Shown here piece after piece: positions 1-5,433 of a stretch of DNA of 5,530 nucleotides; the stretch's first letter is position 1; each line of letters begins with the position of its first letter. The translations under genes were made by a program, and so were the position numbers. This DNA is from an uncultured Lachnospiraceae bacterium (lineage in GTDB: Bacteria > Bacillota > Clostridia > Lachnospirales > Lachnospiraceae), in the NCBI GenBank assembly GCA_910579495.1, contig CAJTVD010000133.1, positions 1 to 5,530 of the forward strand, given 5' to 3'. The notes below the pieces were generated by a model. The model did no database searches. It worked only from the letters and a program-made list of their open reading frames with translations, and was not told where the DNA came from.

Positions 1-1
1 G

Positions 2-760
2 CAAGGGTTCTTTTTACATGATTTGAAAAGAAGTTTCTTAAACAGAGGTTTTTTTGCAGGCCTTTTAATAGTTACATTGATCTTAGTGCCAGCAGCATTC
101 CATGCGCCGCTTAACCGGAGCAGAAGCAGTTATTTTATTATGATGGAAGTATTTGCAGCATCAGGGTTTACACCGTTTGCTGCTATATTTCCGGGGCTTG
201 CCTATGCCTCTGTCTTTTGTGAAGAGTATAACAGTGGATATTTGAAAATGATTTATGCCAGAATGTTACCGCGAAAATTTGCGCTTACCCGTATTATTAC
301 AGTCGCGCTCTCTGGCGGGACGATGCTGGCGATTCCATTTATCATTGTTTTAAGTATTGCTTACTGTTTCGGGATTCCCGGAATACCAACGGGAAGTGAC
401 CAGGGACTTATGGCGGGGACGGCATTGGTTTTTTATATTGAAAACTATGGAGAGTGGTATGTCTTTCTCTGGAAGGTGGTATTAGGTTTTCTATTTGGAT
501 GTATATGGGCATTGGCAGGCCTTGCATTTGCAGTATGGCTACCCAATAAATATGTGGCGTTAATTGCGCCATTTGTATTGTATGAGGCTATGTGGCTGGC
601 GTTAGGGAAAATTCCGGCGCTGAATCCGATTTACCTTATGCGTGGGGATGATTTGGACAATTATCCATTGTCTGGGTTTATGGAATGTCTTTATATTTTG
701 CTGGCATCCTTTGTAGTCATGTGGGGATTGAAAAGGAGGTATCGGAATGGGGAGGGTTAA
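2..760 (+). CDS. ABC-2 type transporter permease, 5' end beyond window
   Basis: This is an integral membrane subunit of an ABC exporter. The frame is open from base 2. The apparent TTG start at 23 is only internal, because the codons before it (QGFFLHDLKRSF...) read as a natural permease N-terminus, so the true start lies upstream. Counting from the TTG, hydrophobic segments lie at about residues 10-27, 42-65, 91-116, 149-172, 177-195 and 221-236, which gives six helices as in ABC-2 permeases. After helix 2, a charged stretch (FCEEYNSGYLK...ARMLPRKFALTR, about 66-89) leads into an ALSGG-containing helix 3. It is a plausible cytoplasmic loop that contacts the ATPase. The C-terminus is basic (LKRRYR). 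The 3' end overlaps the next permease by 14 bases, so the two are almost certainly co-translated. The fold is inferred from topology; the substrate cannot be read from the sequence. Confidence 0.8.
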   Translation, partial: QGFFLHDLKRSFLNRGFFAGLLIVTLILVPAAFHAPLNRSRSSYFIMMEVFAASGFTPFAAIFPGLAYASVFCEEYNSGYLKMIYARMLPRKFALTRIITVALSGGTMLAIPFIIVLSIAYCFGIPGIPTGSDQGLMAGTALVFYIENYGEWYVFLWKVVLGFLFGCIWALAGLAFAVWLPNKYVALIAPFVLYEAMWLALGKIPALNPIYLMRGDDLDNYPLSGFMECLYILLASFVVMWGLKRRYRNGEG

Positions 761-1592
761 GCAGGTCTTTTACATGGCGAAAGCTGCTTTTCTGGAAGAG
801 CAGCATAATAAGCGGGTAATTATGGGATTTCTTTTGGGAACCGCATTGTTTGGGAACTGGCTGAATTATTTTTTACAGTATGCACTGGATATGGGGGAAC
901 CGGTTAATGTATTGGAAGCCTTCATTGTAGTGGAGCATCATCACAAAAGCATTTTATTTCTTGCTGCCTGCTGGCTGTTGATTATATCAGATGCCCCTTT
1001 TATTAAAAAGAATACCTATCTGTTATTATGTAGGGGCGACCGGAAAAAATGGGATGCAGCTATGCTGCAATATATTATGGCCCAGGCATTTCTATATGTT
1101 GCCTGTATAGCTGTTGTATCGGTAGCTGTCAGTATGCTGCTTGGATTTTGGGGAAATATGTGGAGCAGCCCGGTTTATAATTTGGCGATGGATACTAATA
1201 ATCATTTAGGGGTGAAATATCATATTTCGTTTCCGTGGGTGAATGTTATGCAGGAAATGACAGTACCACAGGCGTTTATGGTTACTTTTATCTTTCTCTT
1301 CCTGTATTTGGTATTGATTGGATTTTTGCTTTATGTATGCAATCTTTTGTTAAAAGAAATATATGGAATATTGGCCGTATTCGGTATACAAATTTCAGGA
1401 TACTTATTGCAACAAGAGGGAGTTACCGGTTTCTCTCTCATGGCAAAAGCAATTCCCGGATATGCCATAGATGGGAATGGCGGGCAATGGAAAGCTGTAG
1501 TTTTGTTTTGCGCTATTATATTGATTTTGGCTTTGGTCTCTTTGTGGTTAATTGGATGGGTAGATTTTCAGGATGAGGTGGAGGGGGAATAG
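747..1592 (+). CDS. ABC transporter permease-like membrane protein (second permease)
   Basis: This 281-residue polytopic membrane protein is probably the second transmembrane subunit of the exporter. AGGAGG at 734-739 sits seven bases before the ATG, inside the end of the previous gene, which fixes the start. Hydrophobic segments lie at about residues 23-43, 67-82, 110-134, 174-200, 203-222 and 249-271. A basic loop around residues 95-102 (CRGDRKKW) precedes helix 3 and resembles the RCGCIQKWW stretch of the third permease. Both may be coupling loops for the shared ATPase. An extracellular-looking loop of about 40 residues (135-173) separates helices 3 and 4. The C-terminus is acidic (DFQDEVEGE). 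I recognise no named family beyond ABC-2-like topology. The assignment rests on topology and on position between another permease and a downstream ATPase. It appears intact. Confidence 0.72.
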   Translation: MGRVKQVFYMAKAAFLEEQHNKRVIMGFLLGTALFGNWLNYFLQYALDMGEPVNVLEAFIVVEHHHKSILFLAACWLLIISDAPFIKKNTYLLLCRGDRKKWDAAMLQYIMAQAFLYVACIAVVSVAVSMLLGFWGNMWSSPVYNLAMDTNNHLGVKYHISFPWVNVMQEMTVPQAFMVTFIFLFLYLVLIGFLLYVCNLLLKEIYGILAVFGIQISGYLLQQEGVTGFSLMAKAIPGYAIDGNGGQWKAVVLFCAIILILALVSLWLIGWVDFQDEVEGE

Positions 1593-1598
1593 GCGGGA

Positions 1599-1823
1599 AT
1601 GTCTTTGTTTTTTCGGTTATTTGCAGGTGTCCCTATGGATGAAACGGATACCTTTCCCTTAGTCCCTTTGGGATGCTGGCTTTTTCCGGTGGGAATTTAT
1701 TTATTGGCAATTGGTTTCAGGTTTGGCATGGAGAAACAGAACATACGTTTTGTTATTATCCGATGTGGGTGCATACAGAAGTGGTGGAAACATTTTTTCT
1801 TCAGAAATTTGTTAAATGGGTTA
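1599..1823 (+). pseudogene. Third ABC permease gene, 5' part, interrupted by IS
   Basis: These are the first 75 codons of a third permease-like protein, beginning six bases after the second permease ends. The start ATG at 1599 follows a GGAGGGGG tract at 1580-1587, slightly far away but the best available. An in-frame stop (the previous gene's TAG) rules out an earlier start. The protein has a first helix at about residues 22-42, then a basic segment ending in CGCIQKWWKHFFFRN (56-70) like the loop of the second permease. The coding frame is cut at codon 75 (TTA, 1821-1823), where an insertion sequence begins. Translation would read on into the element for 12 foreign residues and stop at 1860-1862, giving an 87-residue product with a single helix. 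The overlapping open frame starting at 1673 is rejected because only the 1599 frame rejoins the downstream fragment. Confidence 0.82.
1817..1823. repeat. IS target site duplication, left copy
   Basis: TGGGTTA lies directly outside the left end of the insertion sequence and is repeated exactly at 3412-3418. The outer T and A also match the element's complementary end bases, so a 5-bp duplication (GGGTT) with longer repeats cannot be excluded. A 7-bp duplication restores the host reading frame equally well. Confidence 0.85.
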
Positions 1824-1877
1824 CTCAAACTTCCCACATCAAAAATGGGATCCGCACCTTGAAAAATCAATACTTTA
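1824..1877 (+). repeat. IS left terminal inverted repeat (two blocks)
   Basis: The outer block at 1824-1838 and the inner block at 1859-1877 are identical to the reverse complement of the right end; the 20 bases between them are mostly different. The inner block itself contains the small palindrome TTGA-AAAA-TCAA. Two conserved blocks with a free spacer suggest a terminal cleavage site plus a subterminal transposase binding site, which is an inference. Confidence 0.9.
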
Positions 1878-1892
1878 GCCCACAAAATATCC

Positions 1893-3275
1893 TTATGCTG
1901 CTACTTCTTTCCGCTCTAAAGCCTCCTGCATATACTTGGGAAGCCGCTGAATAAAACTGACGGTGAACTTATCCAGCTGGGCTTCGGTGATATGGAAATA
2001 TTCCATGACGGTGTCCATCAGCGCGTCAATGATAATATGCATGGAACGGCTGAACGTGATATCCTCCATTTCGTCAAGCAGGCAGAAACACAGCTCACAG
2101 ATTGTTTTGTCATCCGTATTTTCACGCTGGGCTACTGACAGCATCATGTAACGGGAAAAGACGATGGCAACATGGGCATTCATGGCATCATAGGAGATGC
2201 CCCGGTATTCTTTTACAAGGTTCAGGCAGGATTTGCATGCCTTGAAGAAGACCTCTATATCCCAGCGTTTCCCATAAACGCGGATGATTTCTTCCTCGGA
2301 AAGCTCCGTATCCGTGCTTACAATTACCAGCCAGTCCTTCCGCTTGCTTTTATTGCGGACGTACACAAATTTTGCCGGAATGCTTTCGCCTTCTTTTTCA
2401 ACCGTTACAGACACAGAAAGAAGATAACGGGAGCATCCCCTGCGTTTTTTGTTCCGGCTGTAGATTTCCTTCACGTTAAGTTTTTCACCGTTGTACAGGT
2501 ATTTCGTCTTGCTTTTCTTGACCATGGCAATTGTGTCAAGGTGTTCCTGGTTTTTCAGCGCAATCATGGTCTTTGGTGCGGAAAACCAGCTGTCAAACAA
2601 GACATATCGGGCAGTGATGCCTGCACACCGGGCGGAATGGATCAGTTCCACCATGACATCTGTAGCCTTACGGCGTGCCTGCAGACGTCTCCTTCCGGCA
2701 AGGGAGCGTCCGTCACAGGCATTCCCTTCACAAAGAAGGTTCTTATCCTCCGCAGCAGAAAGCAGGCAGTGGCTGACCGGTACAAAGGAGTTCCCGTCCG
2801 ACCAGCCGAGGGCGAGCATCCTGAACCCGGAACGGTATTTCATGGAGCAGTGGTCGAAGACCCTTGCGAGCAGTTCCACCTTTTTCGAGCGGGAGCGGTC
2901 AAACAGGCTGTCATCTATAATGAAGACATCCTTGCGCTTTTCATCCGTCAGGGGTTTCATAAAACCGTTGATGATGCCGGCAGAAAGCAGTGTTGTGAAA
3001 CGCTGCCAGTTTATCCGGGCGTTGTTAAGGAAACGGTAGATGGTGTTTTTGGAGAATCCTTCTCCAAAGGTACCTGTTTTCATCTGCATATAGAAACTCC
3101 TGTCAGAAAACATCATACAGAACAGGAAGCGGAAGACATCCATTACAGGAATACCTTTTTCTTTTCCGGCATTACATTTAAAGAGCAGTTTTCCAAGGTG
3201 GAACCGCTTCATAAATTTTGTGGCAAAATCAGAAACGCTGTTTCCATTATCGGTTGTCTGTGGTATACTTGACAT
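1893..3275 (-). CDS. IS4-type DDE transposase, intact
   Basis: This 460-residue transposase cuts and joins DNA at the element's ends. The catalytic acidic residues are D121 or D122 in IIDDSLF, D228 in YVLFDSWF, and E341. E341 sits in YGKRWDIEVFFKACK, which matches the IS4 YREK signature Y-x2-R-x3-E-x6-K exactly (Y334, R337, E341, K348). The N-terminal 110 residues, with many Phe, Arg and Lys, are the likely DNA-binding part. A beta-rich insertion lies between D228 and E341. I chose the ATG at 3275 because AAGGAG at 3285-3290 is nine bases upstream. A longer frame from TTG 3314 overlaps the -10 region and would begin before the expected transcription start. No stop or frameshift is visible, so it should be active. 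It ends 69 bases inside the left end of the element. Confidence 0.93.
   Translation of the reverse strand: MSSIPQTTDNGNSVSDFATKFMKRFHLGKLLFKCNAGKEKGIPVMDVFRFLFCMMFSDRSFYMQMKTGTFGEGFSKNTIYRFLNNARINWQRFTTLLSAGIINGFMKPLTDEKRKDVFIIDDSLFDRSRSKKVELLARVFDHCSMKYRSGFRMLALGWSDGNSFVPVSHCLLSAAEDKNLLCEGNACDGRSLAGRRRLQARRKATDVMVELIHSARCAGITARYVLFDSWFSAPKTMIALKNQEHLDTIAMVKKSKTKYLYNGEKLNVKEIYSRNKKRRGCSRYLLSVSVTVEKEGESIPAKFVYVRNKSKRKDWLVIVSTDTELSEEEIIRVYGKRWDIEVFFKACKSCLNLVKEYRGISYDAMNAHVAIVFSRYMMLSVAQRENTDDKTICELCFCLLDEMEDITFSRSMHIIIDALMDTVMEYFHITEAQLDKFTVSFIQRLPKYMQEALERKEVAA
3241..3268 (+). promoter_or_regulatory. Possible outward-facing promoter in the IS
   Basis: TGGTATACT (extended -10 TATACT at 3263-3268) on the + strand lies 16 bases after TTTCCA (3241-3246, four of six matches to TTGACA). 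RNA from here would run antisense to the transposase leader and out of the element into the third-permease fragment and the ATPase. It arises because the inverted repeat mirrors the transposase -10 region, so it may have no promoter activity. Confidence 0.25.
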
Positions 3276-3334
3276 GGCATAAATCTCCTTGCTGTGTAAT
3301 TGTTGTTCAAACAAGTCAATTATACCACAGGCAA
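3254..3334. repeat. 20-bp inverted repeat spanning the transposase start
   Basis: The arm at 3254-3273 (TTGTCTGTGGTATACTTGAC) and the arm at 3315-3334 are reverse complements at 18 of 20 positions. The 41 bases between them hold the transposase ribosome binding site and the first two bases of its ATG. One arm contains the transposase -10 box; the other is inside the first codons. An RNA started at the transposase promoter lacks the 5' arm, whereas an RNA reading in from outside contains both arms and could fold the start signals into a hairpin. Confidence 0.75.
3285..3290 (-). promoter_or_regulatory. Transposase ribosome binding site
   Basis: AAGGAG on the minus strand lies nine bases before the ATG at 3275. 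It decides that start over the longer TTG frame at 3314, which has no such site. Confidence 0.75.
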
Positions 3335-3346
3335 GAGGTTTGTGCC
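3319..3346 (-). promoter_or_regulatory. Transposase promoter
   Basis: On the minus strand, a perfect TATAAT (3324 down to 3319) is preceded by TGG, making an extended -10. A weak -35 (GGCACA, 3346 to 3341) is 16 bases further upstream. Transcription would begin near 3312, upstream of the ribosome binding site at 3290-3285. Confidence 0.6.
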
Positions 3347-3358
3347 TTTTTTATGGGT

Positions 3359-3411
3359 TAAAGTATTGATTTTTCAAAGTTTAACACCCCATGCGGTGTG
3401 GGAAGTTTGAG
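3359..3411 (-). repeat. IS right terminal inverted repeat (two blocks)
   Basis: The outer block is at 3397-3411 and the inner block at 3359-3377, both identical to the left end in inverted orientation. The 19-base spacer carries a short stem, ACACC at 3384-3388 pairing with GGTGT at 3395-3399, that the left end lacks. Confidence 0.9.
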
Positions 3412-3418
3412 TGGGTTA
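3412..3418. repeat. IS target site duplication, right copy
   Basis: TGGGTTA here is identical to 1817-1823 and directly abuts the element's right end. After it the host permease frame resumes with TTT at 3419. Confidence 0.85.
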
Positions 3419-3823
3419 TTTACAGCGGTTAGTTTATTGGCGCTATTTAAGATGATTGGTTTATTTGCATTACAGATGCATACAGGAAATCTAAAGGAAA
3501 TATCAGTGATTTTTGTTCTATGGACAGTTCATGCCATGGCTTTATCCGCATTATTTCTTTTTTGGGAAATTCTAAGGATTAAAAAAATGATACCGGCAGG
3601 GCTATTGTTATTAGAAGGCTTAACTTTTCTGTGTGGTTTCCATTTTAGGGAGAGTGCAAGGTTTATGTTTGGAGTATGGGGAATGTATGTACAAAGTAAT
3701 TTTTATGAAGATATGTATGGCTTCTCTATTATCAGTGTAATGAGTGTGCAGGCCACAATCATTATTGTCTGTTATTGGCTTGGCAGCTATTTGCTGAAAG
3801 GCAAAGAAATGGAAGGAGTTTAA
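3419..3823 (+). pseudogene. Third ABC permease gene, 3' part, separated by IS
   Basis: These are the remaining 134 codons of the interrupted third permease. Joined to codon 75 at 1823, the protein would be 209 residues, shorter than the other two permeases. Helices are predicted near residues 74-94, 104-125, 131-149 and 178-202 of the restored protein. The insertion falls in the loop just before the second helix, so the first helix and the basic loop are detached from the rest. A GTG at 3398 inside the IS end is in frame and could in principle restart translation, but no ribosome binding site precedes it. The gene's last codons contain AAGGAG (3813-3818), which serves the ATPase that starts four bases after this stop, so the two genes were translationally linked. 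The restored frame has no other lesion. Confidence 0.82.
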
Positions 3824-3827
3824 GACG

Positions 3828-4475
3828 ATGGAAAGCGTTATAAAAGTAGATAAAGTAGTAAAAAAATTTGGTGCAGATATTGCCCTTAGCAATGTTTCCA
3901 TCGAATTTGAGAGAGGAAAAATTTATGGGATTATTGGAAGAAACGGTTCTGGAAAAACTGTTTTGTTTAAGACAATCATAGGATTTTTAAAGCCTACCAG
4001 CGGCAGAGTCTTTGTAGGCGGTAAAGAAATTGGCAGGGATACAGATTTTGCTGATAATATAGGAATTATCATTGAAACGCCCGGTTTTCTCAGCTCTTAT
4101 AATGGATATAAAAATCTGGAGTATCTTGCAAGCATTAAAAATATTATTGGGAAAGAAGAGATAAAGAAAAGCATGGAGCGGGTCGGCCTTGACCCGGACA
4201 GCAAAAAGAAAGTTGGAAAATATTCTTTGGGGATGCGCCAAAGGCTTGGGATTGCACAGGCTATTATGGAAAATCCGGATATTCTGATTTTGGATGAGCC
4301 AATGAACGGCTTGGACAATCAGGGCGTGGAAGATGTTAGAGAAATCCTTCTTAATTTAAAGGATGAAGGGAAATCTATTATTTTGGCAAGCCATAACAAA
4401 GAGGATATAGAAGTGCTCTGCGATGAAGTGTACGGGATGGATCATGGAAAGCTGACAGCGGCAATGGAGCGGTAA
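3828..4475 (+). CDS. ABC transporter ATP-binding protein, E-loop (LanF-like) type
   Basis: This 215-residue cytoplasmic ATPase should power the permeases encoded upstream. Walker A is GRNGSGKT (37-44), the signature motif is YSLGMRQR (132-139), Walker B is ILILDEP (152-158) and the switch His is H189 in ILASHN. At the Q-loop position the sequence is IIIETPGF, giving Glu83 instead of Gln. This E-loop is described for LanF ATPases of lantibiotic immunity transporters (NukF, for example) and occurs in related BcrA-like proteins. The start ATG at 3828 is nine bases after AAGGAG. The protein ends soon after the H-loop strand (HGKLTAAMER), without the extra C-terminal domain of longer BcrA-type ATPases. 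It is intact, but it lies downstream of an antisense IS, so transcription from the operon's upstream promoter is probably reduced. Peptide export or immunity is an inference. Confidence 0.93.
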   Translation: MESVIKVDKVVKKFGADIALSNVSIEFERGKIYGIIGRNGSGKTVLFKTIIGFLKPTSGRVFVGGKEIGRDTDFADNIGIIIETPGFLSSYNGYKNLEYLASIKNIIGKEEIKKSMERVGLDPDSKKKVGKYSLGMRQRLGIAQAIMENPDILILDEPMNGLDNQGVEDVREILLNLKDEGKSIILASHNKEDIEVLCDEVYGMDHGKLTAAMER

Positions 4476-4604
4476 CAGAATACAGGTATTGGCCCAAACT
4501 CGCCGCATTTTTCAAATATCAGCCTTGTAGATAAAAAGCCTGCCTATGTTCAGGAAAATCGGGCCCAGGAGCATTCCGTAGGCCTGCAAATGCAAACCAA
4601 ACGC
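4476..4604. other. Gap between transporter and regulatory genes
   Basis: No gene is evident here. There is a weak stem (GCCTATG 4542-4548 with CGTAGGC 4577-4583) with a long loop and no T-run, so it is not a convincing terminator. One frame is open without an early start codon and encodes nothing I recognise. The stretch may be leader sequence or the eroded remains of a gene. Confidence 0.4.
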
Positions 4605-4633
4605 TTGTATGTTTATTCTTTAAGTACTATAAT
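4605..4633 (+). promoter_or_regulatory. Promoter for the response regulator unit
   Basis: A perfect TATAAT at 4628-4633 lies 17 bases after TTGTAT (4605-4610, three of six matches to TTGACA). The first start codon downstream is at 4664, behind GGAGG at 4653-4657. A weak -35 with a consensus -10 fits a promoter needing an activator, such as the response regulator itself, but I see no clear repeated operator boxes. Confidence 0.6.
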
Positions 4634-4663
4634 AGGGTCAATAAGCCTATTTGGAGGAAGGAA

Positions 4664-4723
4664 ATGAAAGTGAGTTATAATAAGCTTTGGAAACTGCGAA
4701 TAGATAAGGGGCATGAAAACTGA
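4664..4723 (+). pseudogene. XRE/HTH regulator N-terminal stub or leader peptide
   Basis: This 19-codon frame, MKVSYNKLWKLRIDKGHEN, has a strong ribosome binding site (GGAGG, 4653-4657, six bases before the ATG). The opening SYNKLWKL.IDKG is what I recall from the start of small XRE-family regulators of Clostridia, which usually continue ...KGM.K.DL. Dropping one G from the GGGG run at 4708-4711 gives KGMKTD, which follows that pattern, before a stop at 4731. So this seems to be the first 20 or so codons of such a gene, frameshifted and then truncated by a deletion that placed it against the response regulator. Its stop lies two bases before the regulator's ATG, so ribosomes ending here could re-initiate there. 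It might now work only as a translated leader. The family match is from memory. Confidence 0.55.
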
Positions 4724-4725
4724 TT

Positions 4726-5433
4726 ATGAGTGAAAAGATTTTAATAGTTGATGATGAAAAAGAGATAGCCGACTTAATTGAGGTTTATCTGAAGAATGAT
4801 GGATATACGGTATATAAATTTTATAATGGCCTGGATGCTTTGGGATGTATAGAAACGCAAAAAATGGATTTGGCAATTTTAGATGTAATGCTTCCGGATA
4901 TTGACGGATTCCGTATTTGCCAGAAGATCAGGGAACAGTATTTTTATCCTATTATAATGCTGACGGCAAAAGTTGAGGATACTGATAAAATCATGGGACT
5001 TACCATAGGGGCTGATGATTATATTACGAAACCTTTCAATCCTTTGGAGGTGGTAGCAAGAGTAAAAACACAGCTTCGCCGCTATGTCCGTTATAATAAT
5101 GCGGCTAATACCGGGGGAAAAGATGCTCCAATTGCAGAACATGATGTAAGAGGGCTTATTATCAACAAGAGTACCCATAAATGTACTTTGTATGGAAAAG
5201 AGATTACTTTGACACCTATTGAGTTTTCGGTCCTCTGGTACTTATGCGAGAACAGGGGAAAAGTTATACCATCTGAAGAACTGTTTGAAACTGTTTGGGG
5301 CGAGAAGTACCTTGACAACAATAATACTGTTATGGCCCATATTGGAAGATTGAGGGAAAAGCTCAAGGAGCCTGCCAAAAAACCGAAATTTATAAAAACT
5401 GTATGGGGAGTGGGATATACCATTGAAAAATAA
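4726..5433 (+). CDS. VanR-like OmpR/PhoB-family response regulator
   Basis: This 235-residue two-component transcription factor has a receiver domain at about 3-118, with acidic residues D9 and D10, phospho-acceptor D53 (LAILDVMLPDIDG), T80 and K102 (TKPF). A winged-helix DNA-binding domain lies at about 140-233, with TPIEFSVLWYLCENRGKV, the recognition-helix region HIGRLREKL and the wing KTVWGVGYTIEK. The opening ILIVDDEKEIADLIEVYLKN and the LTIGADDYITKPF segment closely follow VanR of VanA-type operons as I remember it. No vanH, ligase or vanX gene is present, so a vancomycin role should not be assumed; regulation of the upstream ABC genes is more likely. AAGGGG at 4706-4711 is 14 bases from the ATG, a poor spacing, so translation probably depends on coupling to the stub ending at 4723. 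The stop overlaps the TTG start of the kinase frame. All key residues are present. Confidence 0.93.
   Translation: MSEKILIVDDEKEIADLIEVYLKNDGYTVYKFYNGLDALGCIETQKMDLAILDVMLPDIDGFRICQKIREQYFYPIIMLTAKVEDTDKIMGLTIGADDYITKPFNPLEVVARVKTQLRRYVRYNNAANTGGKDAPIAEHDVRGLIINKSTHKCTLYGKEITLTPIEFSVLWYLCENRGKVIPSEELFETVWGEKYLDNNNTVMAHIGRLREKLKEPAKKPKFIKTVWGVGYTIEK

Larger units (their letters stand above)
1824..3411 (-). mobile_element. Complete IS4-family-like insertion sequence, 1588 bp
   Basis: This is a self-contained insertion sequence carrying one transposase gene on the minus strand, opposite to the interrupted host gene. Its ends are inverted repeats made of two identical blocks: an outer 15 bp (CTCAAACTTCCCACA) and an inner 19 bp (TTGAAAAATCAATACTTTA), separated by 19-20 diverged bases. 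Exact 7-bp direct repeats (TGGGTTA) flank it. The internal sequence looks richer in G and C than the flanking genes, consistent with arrival from elsewhere. Removing the element and one flanking repeat fuses two permease fragments in frame, which proves the boundaries. Family assignment comes from the transposase DDE and YREK motifs. I cannot name the specific IS. Confidence 0.92.

Noticed and set aside
1673..1954. Open frame of 93 codons crossing the left IS end
   Set aside because: It runs in a different frame over the permease 5' part and into IS end sequence. Only the frame starting at 1599 rejoins the downstream permease fragment when the IS is removed.
2172..3272. Long + strand open frame (366 codons) opposite the transposase
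   Set aside because: It is the antisense shadow of the intact transposase, has no ribosome binding site, and its translation resembles no family. The minus-strand protein has complete catalytic motifs.
3276..3314. Longer transposase N-terminus from TTG at 3314
   Set aside because: The TTG lies before the likely transcription start, close to the TATAAT box, and has no ribosome binding site. ATG 3275 has AAGGAG at proper spacing.
4542..4583. Possible terminator after the ATPase
   Set aside because: The stem is seven pairs including a G-T, the loop is nearly 30 bases, and no T-tract follows.
4476..4667. Stop-free frame of about 63 codons between the ATPase and the stub
   Set aside because: It has no start codon near its beginning and no ribosome binding site. 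The translation (QNTGIGPNSPHFSN...) is not recognisable, and a run of this length can occur by chance.
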